Shown: positions 7,409 to 17,166, counted from the stretch's first letter. The stretch is DNA of 64,000 nucleotides from SVTX01 sp045632305 (GCA_045632305.1 JAZQWL010000033.1:1-64000); one strand, 5' to 3'. A program made the numbers and translations. Notes: generated from the sequence alone by a model not told the origin.

Positions 7409-7437
7409 ATTATACCATATAATTTCAGTTTTTTCAA
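7409..7437 (-). promoter_or_regulatory. sigma-A-type promoter of the small P-loop gene
   Basis: Minus-strand TTGAAA (7432-7437) and TATAAT (7409-7414) with 17-base spacer, in the 146-base gap after pgi. Confidence 0.8.
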
Positions 7438-7480
7438 GTGGGTTTTGTTAAAAAAATACTCATTTTTGCACTTTTTTCAC

Positions 7481-8815
7481 TTAAAGACGAGCTTCGAGCG
7501 CCGCCTTCATATCTTCATAGCCGGGCTTACCGAGAAGAGCGAACATATTCTTCTTGTACGCCTCTACGCCGGGCTGGTTGAAGGGGTTAACTCCGAGCAT
7601 ATAGCCCGAGATAGCGCAAGCAACCTCGAAGAAGTAAATGAGATAACCGAGGGAGTATTCGTCTCTGCCCGCCATCTCGATAAGGATATTGGGAACTCCG
7701 CCGTCAACGTGCGCGAGAAGTGTTCCCTGCATTGCGGTCTTCTTAACCTTATTCAAATCAACGCCCGAGAGGAAGTTGAGTCCGTCAATATTCTGAGGAT
7801 CATGAGGGATCTTGAATTCAACGCCGCCGTCATCAATAGCAACCACAGTTTCGAAAAGATTTCTCATACCGTCCTGAATGTACTGACCAAGTGAATGAAG
7901 GTCTGTCGAGAAAATTACGGACGCGGGGAAAATACCCTTCTGGTCCTTACCTTCACTTTCACCGTAAAGCTGCTTCCACCATTCGTTCATCATTCTCTGG
8001 TAGGACTCGTAGCCAACGAGAATTTCAGTAACCTTGCCCTTGCGGTAAAGAATATTTCTCATAGCCGCATACTTGTAAGCCGCGTTTACGTCAATATCGG
8101 GATTGGAATATTCAACCATAGCGTCATACGCGCCGCCCATAAGCTTATCAATATCAATTCCCGCAACTGCGATAGGAAGAAGTCCTACGGCTGTGAGAAC
8201 GGAGAATCTGCCGCCTACGTCGTCCGGGACCACGAAGGTTTCGTATCCCGCAGCATCGGAGAAGGACTTGAGCGTGCCTCTCGCCTTATCCGTTGTAACG
8301 AAAATTCTCTCTCTTGCGCCGTCCTTACCGTACTTTTTCTCAAGTATTTCACGGAAAACTCTGAATGCAACTGCGGGCTCGGTGGTTGTACCGGACTTTG
8401 AAATTACGTTGATGCAAACGTCTCTGCCCTCGCAAATTTCAACAAGCTCGGAAATAGAAGCCGCGGAAATATCACAGCCCGCAAAATAAATATCGGGAGT
8501 GTCCTTCTTTACGTTATTATAATTGGGGGACTTCAAGAAATCGATTACCGCGCGAGCGCCAAGATAGGAGCCGCCGATACCGATAGCAATAAACACGTCA
8601 CAGCTACGCTTGATTTTTTCAGCCGCGACCTTGATTCTTGCGAATTCTTCCTTGTCATAATCTGACGGAAGAGTTGTCCAACCGAGGAAGTCCGAGCCCG
8701 CTCCGCTCTTGCTTGTAAGCATTTCGTGAGCCATAGCCACCTCGCGCTTTATACCCTCGTATTCATGCTCCGCTACAAAACCTGATAAATACTTATCCAA
8801 AATCTTAATTGCCAT
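7481..8815 (-). CDS. pgi: glucose-6-phosphate isomerase
   Basis: A 444-residue isomerase that interconverts glucose-6-phosphate and fructose-6-phosphate. Family motifs are present: AIGIGGSYLGARA, VISKSGTTTEPA in the sugar-isomerase fold, GGRFSVLTAVGLLP, and the C-terminal GVNPFNQPGVEAYKKNMF. The length matches the shorter Firmicutes form. As the last gene of the glycogen operon, 33 bases after the FolC-like gene, it couples glucan breakdown and storage to glycolysis. Confidence 0.96.
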   Translation of the reverse strand: MAIKILDKYLSGFVAEHEYEGIKREVAMAHEMLTSKSGAGSDFLGWTTLPSDYDKEEFARIKVAAEKIKRSCDVFIAIGIGGSYLGARAVIDFLKSPNYNNVKKDTPDIYFAGCDISAASISELVEICEGRDVCINVISKSGTTTEPAVAFRVFREILEKKYGKDGARERIFVTTDKARGTLKSFSDAAGYETFVVPDDVGGRFSVLTAVGLLPIAVAGIDIDKLMGGAYDAMVEYSNPDIDVNAAYKYAAMRNILYRKGKVTEILVGYESYQRMMNEWWKQLYGESEGKDQKGIFPASVIFSTDLHSLGQYIQDGMRNLFETVVAIDDGGVEFKIPHDPQNIDGLNFLSGVDLNKVKKTAMQGTLLAHVDGGVPNILIEMAGRDEYSLGYLIYFFEVACAISGYMLGVNPFNQPGVEAYKKNMFALLGKPGYEDMKAALEARL

Positions 8816-8848
8816 AATTATACCTCACTGATTTATTTTATTTGAAAA

Positions 8849-10036
8849 TTAAATTCTGTCCATTGCGGTCTTAAGCGCACCGCCAAGTCCCTCGGTAAAT
8901 TCAAGTCCACCGAGAATAAACGTCAGCTTTTCCCTGTTTTCGGGCGTCAAAATGCTTTCCGCAAGCTCTCTGTAGGAAACGGACGAAGCGTCAATTATCC
9001 GCAAGCTTTTTTCCTTTGCGAAAACGTCCTTTAACATATCGGCGTATCCGTCCGATTCACAGATGGCAACAACACCCGAGAGATTACTTCTTTGAGAATA
9101 CTCACATAGCTTCTCATAAGCAAGCTCAAGCTGACCGCAGTTTGTAGAAATGTCACTAATGATCATAGGAGAAAGTGAGAGCACCTCAAAGCAACCGCAA
9201 TTGCCTACGCTTCCAATACCCCCCGAGATCGCCGCAGAGGAGATCTTGATCCTATGGTCCTTCATAAGCTCGGCAAGCTCAAAAACCGACACCGTCGCGT
9301 CCCTCAGAAGTGGAGACGCACTTCTCAAAGTATACTGCTTCTCATTATAAACAAAAGTCTGCTGACGCATTTTTTCCTCAACGACTCTCGTAGTTCTGTG
9401 TATAAGAAGTCTGATGCCCGCCTTATGACACTTGTCGGAAAAATAATTGTAATGCTGATTGTTACCCGTAACGACTCCGCGATTTACAAGATTTATGCAG
9501 GATGCTACGCGGTCAAGCTCATCCTGAGATACCGTTCCGTACAGCTTCGGCACGATAGCGAAATTGAACGGAGCGCAGATCTCAAACATACCCTTTGTGT
9601 CTTTGCGAGTATTTTCCAATATAACGTATTTCGCACCGAGAATTTTACTTACGTAAAGGCAGATCGCAAACACGACCTCCTCGCGCAGGAACGTTACTGT
9701 CTTATTTTTCTTTAAAATATCGCGTATATAAGTCAGAATATTTGTAAACTCCTCAATGCTTGGGGATATGCCGTCCACGTAGATAGAGCGCTTGATGTCA
9801 AATCCGTACGCGTCCGTAATACGCGCAACTGTATAGCCCGATGCCTTCATCACGGATTCGAGAACCGTACCCGACGCGTGGGCATACGCCCCTCCCGAGG
9901 TGTATATATACCCCGCCCCGACGTTAACTCTTCCAAGCTTTTCGCACAGGAGCAAAAGGCGGGAAATATTGATGCCGTTTTCCTTTGTCGCAGACGGAAT
10001 AGAGTTTATGTATTTAATTAAAATGTTATATTTCAA
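8849..10036 (-). CDS. FolC/Mur-ligase-like protein lacking the P-loop
   Basis: A 395-residue protein that follows the plan of folylpolyglutamate synthase: an N-terminal YINSIPSATKENGI and LLLLCEKLG, a middle LESVMKASGYTVARITD, then TFLREEVVFAICLYVSKILGAKYVILE, and a C-terminal domain. Where FolC has the ATP-binding GTNGKGS, this protein has YTSGGAYAHAS, with no lysine or GKS. The later DGAHNP-like segment reads ISDISTNCGQ. ATP-dependent ligation therefore looks lost. The start is TTG at 10036 with GAGG upstream; no ATG fits. It lies between the GH13 enzyme and pgi in the glycogen operon. Function unknown; a regulatory or structural role, or an unrelated ligand, is inference. Confidence 0.72.
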   Translation of the reverse strand: MKYNILIKYINSIPSATKENGINISRLLLLCEKLGRVNVGAGYIYTSGGAYAHASGTVLESVMKASGYTVARITDAYGFDIKRSIYVDGISPSIEEFTNILTYIRDILKKNKTVTFLREEVVFAICLYVSKILGAKYVILENTRKDTKGMFEICAPFNFAIVPKLYGTVSQDELDRVASCINLVNRGVVTGNNQHYNYFSDKCHKAGIRLLIHRTTRVVEEKMRQQTFVYNEKQYTLRSASPLLRDATVSVFELAELMKDHRIKISSAAISGGIGSVGNCGCFEVLSLSPMIISDISTNCGQLELAYEKLCEYSQRSNLSGVVAICESDGYADMLKDVFAKEKSLRIIDASSVSYRELAESILTPENREKLTFILGGLEFTEGLGGALKTAMDRI

Positions 10037-10062
10037 AACTCAGATCCTCGCTTTCTGCGTTT

Positions 10063-11997
10063 TTACGCCGTCAGTATCATCACCGAATCCGACGGAACTT
10101 CGATACGTCCGCTGTATTCCTTACCCGTAAGCAGATCCGTATAAATCTCTCCGTCGGGTATGTCAATTGTATAGCTCTCTCCTCTGTTTGCGACAACGAT
10201 TATAAGCCCGCAAGCATTTTCTCGGGCATATACGATGCTCGATTCAGTATGCTTGATAACGTAAAAATCGCCGTCTGTAAGAGCGCTGTTATTCCGTCTT
10301 ATCTCACCGAGACGTCTGTAATATGAAAGAAGCTCCGCGCGATAACCGTCACAAATTTCATGCCACGGAAAAGGCATGCGACAGAAGGGATCGTGATAAC
10401 CCTCAAGTCCTACCTCATCTCCGTAGTAAAGCGACGGAATTCCATAAGCCGTATACTGCAGCGCCGCCGCAATTTTAAGACGCGAAATTGCCCGCGTAAG
10501 CTTTTCTTCGCAAAGTCTTCGTCTTGACAGCTCGGCATTGCTTCCCTCAAAGTCGGATAAATCACTTCCGAGCACTGTTATAATTCTATCGGTATCATGG
10601 GTGCCAAGAACGTTCATAAGCTTCATCGACACCTGCTTCGGGTACGACGCGTAGATCTCAATTAATGTATTGTAAAGCATCTCTGCGTCACCAAACTGAC
10701 AGAAGGACACTATCGCGTTTTTTAAAGGATAGTTCATAACGCTATCGAGCTGTCTGCCGGAAAAATATCTACGACGGTTTCCGTAAGCAACCTTATCGCA
10801 AGCATTTTCCCATACCTCGCCGATGATCACCGCTTCACCATAGCTTTCACGCTTGGCAACTAAACGGATCTCGTCAAGGATCTTATCGTTAAGCTCGTCA
10901 GCAACGTCAAGTCGCCAGCCCGCAATACCCATTTTTGTATATTTTTCTATAACTCCTCCCTCGCCCGTAATAAGAGCGCGACAGGATTCATTTTCATGAT
11001 TCAATTTCGGGAGAATATCGATTCCCCACCAGGATTCATATTGATTCGGCCAATTTTTGAAGAAATACCAATTGCGATACGGCGAGCTTTCATCGTTGTA
11101 CGCGCCGCCGCGACCGTATTTTCCGCATTTGTTGAAGTAAAGACTGTCATCCCCCGTATGATTGAAAACACCGTCGAGAATGATTCCAATTCCCTTTTCC
11201 TTCGCCTTTTCGAGAAGATACTCAAACGCCTTGTCACCGCCGAACATTTTATCAACCGCAAGGTAATTTCCCGTATCGTACTTATGGTTTGAATACGCCT
11301 CGAAGATCGGACTCAGATAAATCGTCTTGACGGACAAGCTCTCAAGATAATCCAGCTTTTCCGCGATACCGTAAAGAGTTCCGCCGAAAAATTCGTTATT
11401 TTTGAGCGGATCCCCCACACGATCGGCGTACTGCGGTATGCCACACTGCCAGTCGCTGTTCATAACTGCGTCATCACGGCATACTATATCTCTAACCCTC
11501 TCATCCTCGCCTCTGTAAAATCTGTCCACAAAGGCATGATACATTACGCCCTTACCAAAGCTGTCGGGAGTTTTGAAATCCGCTTCAAAGACAAGCAGAC
11601 GAAATCTCTGCCCGCCCCGCTCGCTTATCTCGACGTCATAATTGTTATGAGTACGTGTAAAAAGAGTATTATAGCCACGAAGAAGCAGAAACTCGTAATA
11701 GAAAAGTCCGTATCCGCAATCTCCACAAATCGCCTTCGTATCAAGACGAAGCGTATAAATATCGTGTACTCCGTCCGAGCCCGAAAATTCAAGCGGCATA
11801 TCGATATCCGCGCATCCGTCGGGAGCGATTCTCATAACGACACCCCGCGCACCGAGGGCGCGGGATACCGAAAATTCAAAGTCTATTTCCGTTCCGCACG
11901 GGAATGCTCCAAGATTTGAAGCATCCTCGTCGCAAACGAATTTTTTTATTTTTAAATCACTGTTTTTCTCAATATCAGCAAATAGTTTCGGCAACAT
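10063..11997 (-). CDS. GH13 alpha-glucan hydrolase (neopullulanase/cyclomaltodextrinase-like)
   Basis: A 644-residue glycoside hydrolase of family 13. Residues 1-135 look like an N-terminal beta-sandwich of the CBM34/neopullulanase type; the barrel starts near 150 (GVMYHAFVDRFYRG). The four conserved regions are seen: DGVFNH (275-280), GWRLDVADE with nucleophile Asp364, GEVWE with acid/base Glu394, and GTHDTD with Asp468. There is no signal peptide, so it acts inside the cell on maltodextrins or glycogen. Its position directly after glgP suggests it trims or debranches stored glucan. The exact bond specificity is not readable. Confidence 0.9.
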   Translation of the reverse strand: MLPKLFADIEKNSDLKIKKFVCDEDASNLGAFPCGTEIDFEFSVSRALGARGVVMRIAPDGCADIDMPLEFSGSDGVHDIYTLRLDTKAICGDCGYGLFYYEFLLLRGYNTLFTRTHNNYDVEISERGGQRFRLLVFEADFKTPDSFGKGVMYHAFVDRFYRGEDERVRDIVCRDDAVMNSDWQCGIPQYADRVGDPLKNNEFFGGTLYGIAEKLDYLESLSVKTIYLSPIFEAYSNHKYDTGNYLAVDKMFGGDKAFEYLLEKAKEKGIGIILDGVFNHTGDDSLYFNKCGKYGRGGAYNDESSPYRNWYFFKNWPNQYESWWGIDILPKLNHENESCRALITGEGGVIEKYTKMGIAGWRLDVADELNDKILDEIRLVAKRESYGEAVIIGEVWENACDKVAYGNRRRYFSGRQLDSVMNYPLKNAIVSFCQFGDAEMLYNTLIEIYASYPKQVSMKLMNVLGTHDTDRIITVLGSDLSDFEGSNAELSRRRLCEEKLTRAISRLKIAAALQYTAYGIPSLYYGDEVGLEGYHDPFCRMPFPWHEICDGYRAELLSYYRRLGEIRRNNSALTDGDFYVIKHTESSIVYARENACGLIIVVANRGESYTIDIPDGEIYTDLLTGKEYSGRIEVPSDSVMILTA

Positions 11998-12033
11998 AAT
12001 GTCTTATCGTTTTGCCTTCCTTGAAAATTCAAA

Positions 12034-14460
12034 TTATTTGATCGGCTTAAGTCCCCAGAACTTATTAGCGTAATCGTGAATACATCTGTCTGCCGCAAAG
12101 TAACCCGCAGAAGCAGTGTTAAGAAGCGACATTCTTGTCCAATCGCGTCTGTCAGCGTATGCATCGATCATTCTGTCGTGAGTGAGACGGTAAGACTCAA
12201 AGTCTGCAAGACACATATAAGGATCTGCAATACCGTGTCCGCCAATAAGGTAAGACGCAATATCAGCAAAGGATTCGCCCGCAAAGCCGATGGAAAGATA
12301 GTTTACGATTCTCTTAAGACGCTCGTTGTTTGTATAGAATTCTGCAGAACGGTAACCGCGGAGCCAGAGCTCTTCAACCTCACGGCTTGTAAGACCGAAG
12401 ATAAACATGTTATCCTTGCCAACCGCCTCAAGCATCTCAACGTTAGCGCCGTCAAGCGTGCCGATAGTGAGCGCGCCGTTGATCATGAGCTTCATACATC
12501 CCGTACCGCTCGCTTCCTTACCCGCAAGGGATATCTGCTGGCTGATCTCCGCAGAAGGAATGAGGATTTCCGCTGTACTTACGTCGTAGTTTTCAAGGAA
12601 TACAACGTTGAGCTTTTCCTTGATTCGAGGATTCTGATCGATATCCTTGGAGATCAAAGAGATAAGCTGAATGATTCTCTTCGCCATATGGTAGCCGGGA
12701 GCCGCCTTAGCGCCGAAGATAAATGTCTGCGGCTGAATGTCAAGATTGGGATTATCCTTGAGATCGAGATATGTGCCGATAATGTTAAGCACGTTGAGAA
12801 GCTGACGCTTATATTCGTGAAGTCGCTTGATCTGTACGTCAAAGAGAGAGTTTGTATCGATCATCTTGCCCGTCTTTGCGTAAAGGTGATTTGCAAACTT
12901 AACCTTGTTGTTATGCTTGATCTCGTCAAATCTCGTAAGAACCGCGTCGTCATCCGCAAATTTCTTGAATTGTGCAAGCTCTACGGGATTATGTCTGTAG
13001 CCCGTTCCGATGCACTCGTCAAGAAGTCCTGCAAGCTCAGGGTTGGAATAGCAGAGCCAACGACGGTGAGCGATACCGTTAGTTACGTTATCAAATCTGT
13101 CGGGGTACATTCTGTAGAAATCATGGAATACGGATTCCTTCAGAATCTCGGAGTGAAGCTCGGATACACCGTTTACGGAGTGAGAGCCGATAACCGAGAG
13201 GTTAGCCATACGAACTGTGCCGTAGCCAACAACGCTCATCTTGGAAATTCTCTGCCAGTTGCCGGGGAATGCGTTCCAAGCGTCGCGGCAGAATCTCTCG
13301 TTGATCTCCTTAACGATCATATGAATTCTCGGAAGTGTCAGAGCAAAGAGGTCCTCGTTCCAGGTTTCAAGCGCCTCGGGAAGAACCGTATGATTTGTAT
13401 AGGAAACGATCTTAACCACCTTGTCCCATGCCGCTTCCCAAGAATAGAAGTAATCGTCCATAAGGATTCTCATAAGCTCGGGGATACAGAGCGCGGGGTG
13501 AGTATCGTTAATGTGAATAGCAACCTTATCCTCAAGGTTTTCAAGCGTTCCGTAAACCGCCATATGGTCACGGATAATGCTCTGCACAGATGCGGAAACG
13601 AGGAAATACTGCTGGGAAAGACGGAGGAGCTTACCTTCCGCGTGGTTATCCGAGGGATAAAGCACCTTTGTAAGCGTTTCGGCGTTCGTTCTATGCTCAA
13701 CCGCCTTATGATACTGTCCCTGTGTAAAGAGTCCCATATCGAATTTACGCATATCTCTCGCGCGCCACAAACGGAGACGGCTTACCGCGTCACTGTCCGC
13801 GCCCGAAATCATCATATCGTAAGGAACGGCTTCGATCTCGTCGCCACCCTCGTAGGAAACCTCGTGCTTGCCGTCAACCCACTTCTCGTTAACCTTACCG
13901 CCGAAGCGAACTACGAAGCAGCGGTCGGTTCTCGGAACGAGCCATACCTCGCCGCCGGGAAGCCATACGTCGGGAAGCTCAACCTGCATGCCCTCAACTA
14001 TCATCTGACGGAAAAGTCCGTATTCATAACAAAGTGAAAATCCGGTCGCGGGATAATCAAGAGAGGACAGAGAGTCCATAAAGCAAGCCGCAAGGCGACC
14101 GAGACCGCCGTTACCGAGACCCGCATCGGGCTCGCAGGTGTAGAGGTTATCAAGCTCAAAGCCCATGTCTCCAAGCGCCTCTGCATATTCCTTATCAAGA
14201 CCGAGGTTGCAGAGATTTGTCTTAAGGGATCTACCGAGAAGGAACTCCATGCACATATAGTACACGCGCTTTGCTCCCTGCTTGTTGACCTCCTTTTTGA
14301 ATTCTCCGCGCTTTTCGGTCAAGATATCTCTTACCGTCATAGCGACTGCCTTATACATCTGCTCCTGGGATGCCTCGGCAGGAGTGCAGCCGAAGTATCT
14401 TGAAAGTTTTATTTCAACGTTTTCTTTAATCTGTGTTGCATTTAAGTTTTTGCTGTTCAT
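12034..14460 (-). CDS. glgP: glycogen/maltodextrin phosphorylase
   Basis: An 808-residue phosphorylase that releases glucose-1-phosphate from alpha-1,4-glucan ends using pyridoxal phosphate. Family blocks are clear: LGNGGLGRLAACFMDS, YEYGLFRQ, THPALCIPELMRILMD, and the PLP-site region GTGCMKLMINGALTIGTLDGANVE, where the Lys carries the cofactor. Length is normal. The PLP region reads GTGCMKLM where E. coli has GTSNMKFA, a common lineage variant. It lies 36 to 37 bases from its neighbours, glgA and the GH13 gene, in the operon. Confidence 0.97.
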   Translation of the reverse strand: MNSKNLNATQIKENVEIKLSRYFGCTPAEASQEQMYKAVAMTVRDILTEKRGEFKKEVNKQGAKRVYYMCMEFLLGRSLKTNLCNLGLDKEYAEALGDMGFELDNLYTCEPDAGLGNGGLGRLAACFMDSLSSLDYPATGFSLCYEYGLFRQMIVEGMQVELPDVWLPGGEVWLVPRTDRCFVVRFGGKVNEKWVDGKHEVSYEGGDEIEAVPYDMMISGADSDAVSRLRLWRARDMRKFDMGLFTQGQYHKAVEHRTNAETLTKVLYPSDNHAEGKLLRLSQQYFLVSASVQSIIRDHMAVYGTLENLEDKVAIHINDTHPALCIPELMRILMDDYFYSWEAAWDKVVKIVSYTNHTVLPEALETWNEDLFALTLPRIHMIVKEINERFCRDAWNAFPGNWQRISKMSVVGYGTVRMANLSVIGSHSVNGVSELHSEILKESVFHDFYRMYPDRFDNVTNGIAHRRWLCYSNPELAGLLDECIGTGYRHNPVELAQFKKFADDDAVLTRFDEIKHNNKVKFANHLYAKTGKMIDTNSLFDVQIKRLHEYKRQLLNVLNIIGTYLDLKDNPNLDIQPQTFIFGAKAAPGYHMAKRIIQLISLISKDIDQNPRIKEKLNVVFLENYDVSTAEILIPSAEISQQISLAGKEASGTGCMKLMINGALTIGTLDGANVEMLEAVGKDNMFIFGLTSREVEELWLRGYRSAEFYTNNERLKRIVNYLSIGFAGESFADIASYLIGGHGIADPYMCLADFESYRLTHDRMIDAYADRRDWTRMSLLNTASAGYFAADRCIHDYANKFWGLKPIK

Positions 14461-14497
14461 TGTTGTGTATTACCTTTCTTTTGGGACATGTGCGATA

Positions 14498-15940
14498 TTA
14501 AAGGGAGTTATACATCTCCATATATTTTTTTGCAGATACGCTCCACGAGAAATCTGTTCCCATTACCTTGGAAGCAAGCTTTCTGTACGCGGGCTTATCA
14601 AGGAAGAGATCGATCGCCTCTTCAGTCTTTGCGAGAAGCTCGTGAGCATAATAATTTGCAAACGTAAATCCGTTTCCGCGAATCTCACCGTTGTCGATCC
14701 AATATGGCTTTATGGAATCGTAAAGACCGCCCGTTTCACGAACTACGGGAAGCGCACCGTATCTTGACGCGATCATCTGCGAAAGACCGCAGGGCTCGCT
14801 CTTTGACGGCATAAGGAAAATATCCGCAGCCGCGTAAATTCTCTTGGAGAGATCTCTGTCATAGGTAAGAAGCGCGCGAACCTTATCGTGATGATTATAT
14901 TCAAGTCCGCGGAAGAAGTCCTCATATTTTGCCTCGCCCTTACCGAGAACCACAAGCTGAATATCACGCTTACCAACAAGCTCGTAAGCCATCTCCGCTA
15001 CGATATCAAGTCCCTTGTGGGATGCAAGGCGCGAAATAATCGCGAGCATAGGAACGTCAGCTCTTTCGGGAAGTCCGTACTCTCTCTGAAGAGCCATCTT
15101 GTTCTCTGCCTTACCTGTCGCAAAGTTACGTCTGTCAAAGTTCTTTGCTATTACCTTATCCTTTGACGGATTATAATAGTCGTAGTCAATACCGTTAAGA
15201 ATTCCCGAGAGCTTATACGCATTCTTTTCGAGAATGTGAGAAAGACCGTGAGAATACTCCGCGCCCTGAATCTCCTCTGCATATCGGGGGCTTACGGTGC
15301 TTACCGCGTCGGCGCATTCGATCGCGCCCTTCATAAGATTTACACAATCGTCGTATCTCATGAGCGCGTAATGCTCGGGACCGAGATCAAGCACGTCGCA
15401 AAGAGTATCATAGCTGTACTTACCCTGATATTCAATATTATGAATAGTAAATACGCTCTTGATCTCCTCATATCCGGGCTTGTATCTGTACTTCGTATTC
15501 AAATATACAACAGAAAGCGCGGACTGCCAATCGTTCGCGTGCATAACATCGGGATAAAAATTCAGATGAGCCATAAGCTCAAGAACTGCTTTGGAGAAAA
15601 ACGCGTATCTCTCGGCATCGTCGAAATAGCCGTACAGAGCGTCTCTCTTGAAATAATATTCGTTATCTATAAAATAATATGTTACGCCGTCCTTTTGGAG
15701 ACTCTTGACGCCACAGTACTGATTTCTCCAGGAAAGCGATACGTAAAATACCGCCTCATCCTTCATCTGCGCGCGCCACTCGGGCTTGACTGCAGAATAA
15801 AGAGGAAGCACAACTCTTACGTCAACCGCACCCTTTTCGCTCGCCTTGATGGCTGCGGGGAGAGAGCCCATAACGTCACCCAAGCCGCCCGTTGCGGCAA
15901 AAGGCATTACTTCAGCGCCAACAAAAAGAATTTTCTTCAT
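14498..15940 (-). CDS. glgA: glycogen synthase (ADP-glucose dependent, GT5)
   Basis: A 480-residue GT5 enzyme that extends alpha-1,4-glucan from ADP-glucose. The N-terminal KILFVGAEVMPF, the HANDWQSAL block, TIHNIEYQGKY, and the C-terminal SEPCGLSQMIASRYGALPVVRETGGL with the E-x7-E type pair are present. At the usual KTGGL substrate loop the protein reads AATGGL (Ala16 in the lysine position), a deviation from the best-studied enzyme. A strong hairpin lies between glgD and glgA (15992-16020). Confidence 0.96.
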   Translation of the reverse strand: MKKILFVGAEVMPFAATGGLGDVMGSLPAAIKASEKGAVDVRVVLPLYSAVKPEWRAQMKDEAVFYVSLSWRNQYCGVKSLQKDGVTYYFIDNEYYFKRDALYGYFDDAERYAFFSKAVLELMAHLNFYPDVMHANDWQSALSVVYLNTKYRYKPGYEEIKSVFTIHNIEYQGKYSYDTLCDVLDLGPEHYALMRYDDCVNLMKGAIECADAVSTVSPRYAEEIQGAEYSHGLSHILEKNAYKLSGILNGIDYDYYNPSKDKVIAKNFDRRNFATGKAENKMALQREYGLPERADVPMLAIISRLASHKGLDIVAEMAYELVGKRDIQLVVLGKGEAKYEDFFRGLEYNHHDKVRALLTYDRDLSKRIYAAADIFLMPSKSEPCGLSQMIASRYGALPVVRETGGLYDSIKPYWIDNGEIRGNGFTFANYYAHELLAKTEEAIDLFLDKPAYRKLASKVMGTDFSWSVSAKKYMEMYNSL

Positions 15941-15991
15941 AATTATTGCAATTTCCTTTCAGATTTTTCAAATTAGAAAAGCCAATTGAGC

Positions 15992-16020
15992 GCCTTATCG
16001 GGCAAAATGCCCGATAAGGC
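15992..16020. other. perfect intra-operon hairpin between glgD and glgA
   Basis: GCCTTATCGGGC (15992-16003) and GCCCGATAAGGC (16009-16020) form a 12-bp perfect stem with a 5-base loop, inside the 92-base gap. There is no T-run after it on the minus strand, so it is more likely an mRNA-stabilising or processing hairpin than a terminator. Confidence 0.75.
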
Positions 16021-16032
16021 AATAAATTTAAA

Positions 16033-17166
16033 TCAAATGGTTACCTTCTTACCGATATAGAACGGCATGCTCTGGTGACCTGAGAGAACTCTGCCGTCTC
16101 TTATAGTTACGTTCTTATCCGTAATTACACAATTAAGGTTTGCATTTTCGCAAACGTAAGTGTCCTGGAAGAGGATGCAGTTCTTTACAACCGCGCCGCG
16201 GCCAACCTTAACGCCACGGAAAATAATGGAATTTTCAACAGTACCCTCGATAATACATCCGTCAGCAACAACGGAGTTCTTTACCGACGCGCCCTCGCAA
16301 TAGCGTGTGGGGGCGGAGTTACGAACCTTTGTCAGGATAGGATGATTCTTGACACCGAAGAGTCCTTCTCTCGCTTCAGATCCGAGAAGCTTCATAGAGC
16401 AAGCGAAATATTCCTCCATTGAACCGATGTGATCGTACCAGCCGTCAAAATCGTAAACGCGGAAATCTGCATCCTTTATGTTTCTTACAACGATATCGTA
16501 AAGGAAGCTCGTATAACCGTGAGCGATCGCTGTCTCAACTACGTTAAGAAGATACGATCTCTTCATAACCATGATGTTCATGTAAACGCGGCATTCACCG
16601 TCGAAGGTCTTTTTCTCGTAGAAATCAACCACTCTGCCGCTATCGTCCGTGTCGATGACGTGAAGCTTTTCCGCGGAAGTATAGCCCGCAAGATTTACCT
16701 TCTTTGTAACGAACGTAATTTCCGCGCCATTGCTTGCGTGCGCCTCTATAACCTTCTGAAGATCGATGTTACAGATAACGTCGCAGTCCGACATAACCAC
16801 GTATTCCTCGTTGCAGCGAGCGATGAAATTAACCGCTCCCATAAGCGCCTGAAGTCTTGAGGAGTTGTTAAGCGCCGAGCCAGTATTCGTAAACGCAGTA
16901 ATGTTGGGAGGAAGGATCTTAATACCGCCGGAGCGTCTTGCAAGATCCCAGTCCTTACCTGTTTCAAGGTGGTCGAGAAGGGACTGATAATTATTGTGAG
17001 TAATAACGCCGACCTTGATAATATCGGAGTTTACCATATTGGAGAGCATAAAGTCGATAAGTCTGTATCTGCCGCCGAAAGGAATACTTGCGGTAGTTCT
17101 CTGTCTTGTAAGCTCGGGCATGCTGTTATCATGCATATTAGTAAAGATTAAACCTACTGCTGTCAT
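16033..17166 (-). CDS. glgD: glucose-1-phosphate adenylyltransferase, GlgD subunit
   Basis: A 377-residue member of the ADP-glucose pyrophosphorylase family. The fold is intact (FGGRYRLIDFMLSNMVNSDI, a central nucleotidyltransferase domain and a C-terminal left-handed beta-helix), but the N-terminus reads GLIFTNMHDNSMPELTRQR, lacking the GGxGTRL triphosphate loop that GlgC has. In Firmicutes GlgD is known as a non-catalytic partner that modulates GlgC. It sits 18 bases after glgC, as expected for subunits of one complex. Confidence 0.95.
   Translation of the reverse strand: MTAVGLIFTNMHDNSMPELTRQRTTASIPFGGRYRLIDFMLSNMVNSDIIKVGVITHNNYQSLLDHLETGKDWDLARRSGGIKILPPNITAFTNTGSALNNSSRLQALMGAVNFIARCNEEYVVMSDCDVICNIDLQKVIEAHASNGAEITFVTKKVNLAGYTSAEKLHVIDTDDSGRVVDFYEKKTFDGECRVYMNIMVMKRSYLLNVVETAIAHGYTSFLYDIVVRNIKDADFRVYDFDGWYDHIGSMEEYFACSMKLLGSEAREGLFGVKNHPILTKVRNSAPTRYCEGASVKNSVVADGCIIEGTVENSIIFRGVKVGRGAVVKNCILFQDTYVCENANLNCVITDKNVTIRDGRVLSGHQSMPFYIGKKVTI

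Noticed and set aside
8849..10036. Functional folC
   Set aside because: The GTNGKGS ATP loop is absent, so I do not call it folylpolyglutamate synthase.
12076..14037. A 653-residue plus-strand frame opposite glgP
   Set aside because: It is the antisense shadow of a well-conserved gene; it shows no family motif and no ribosome-binding site.
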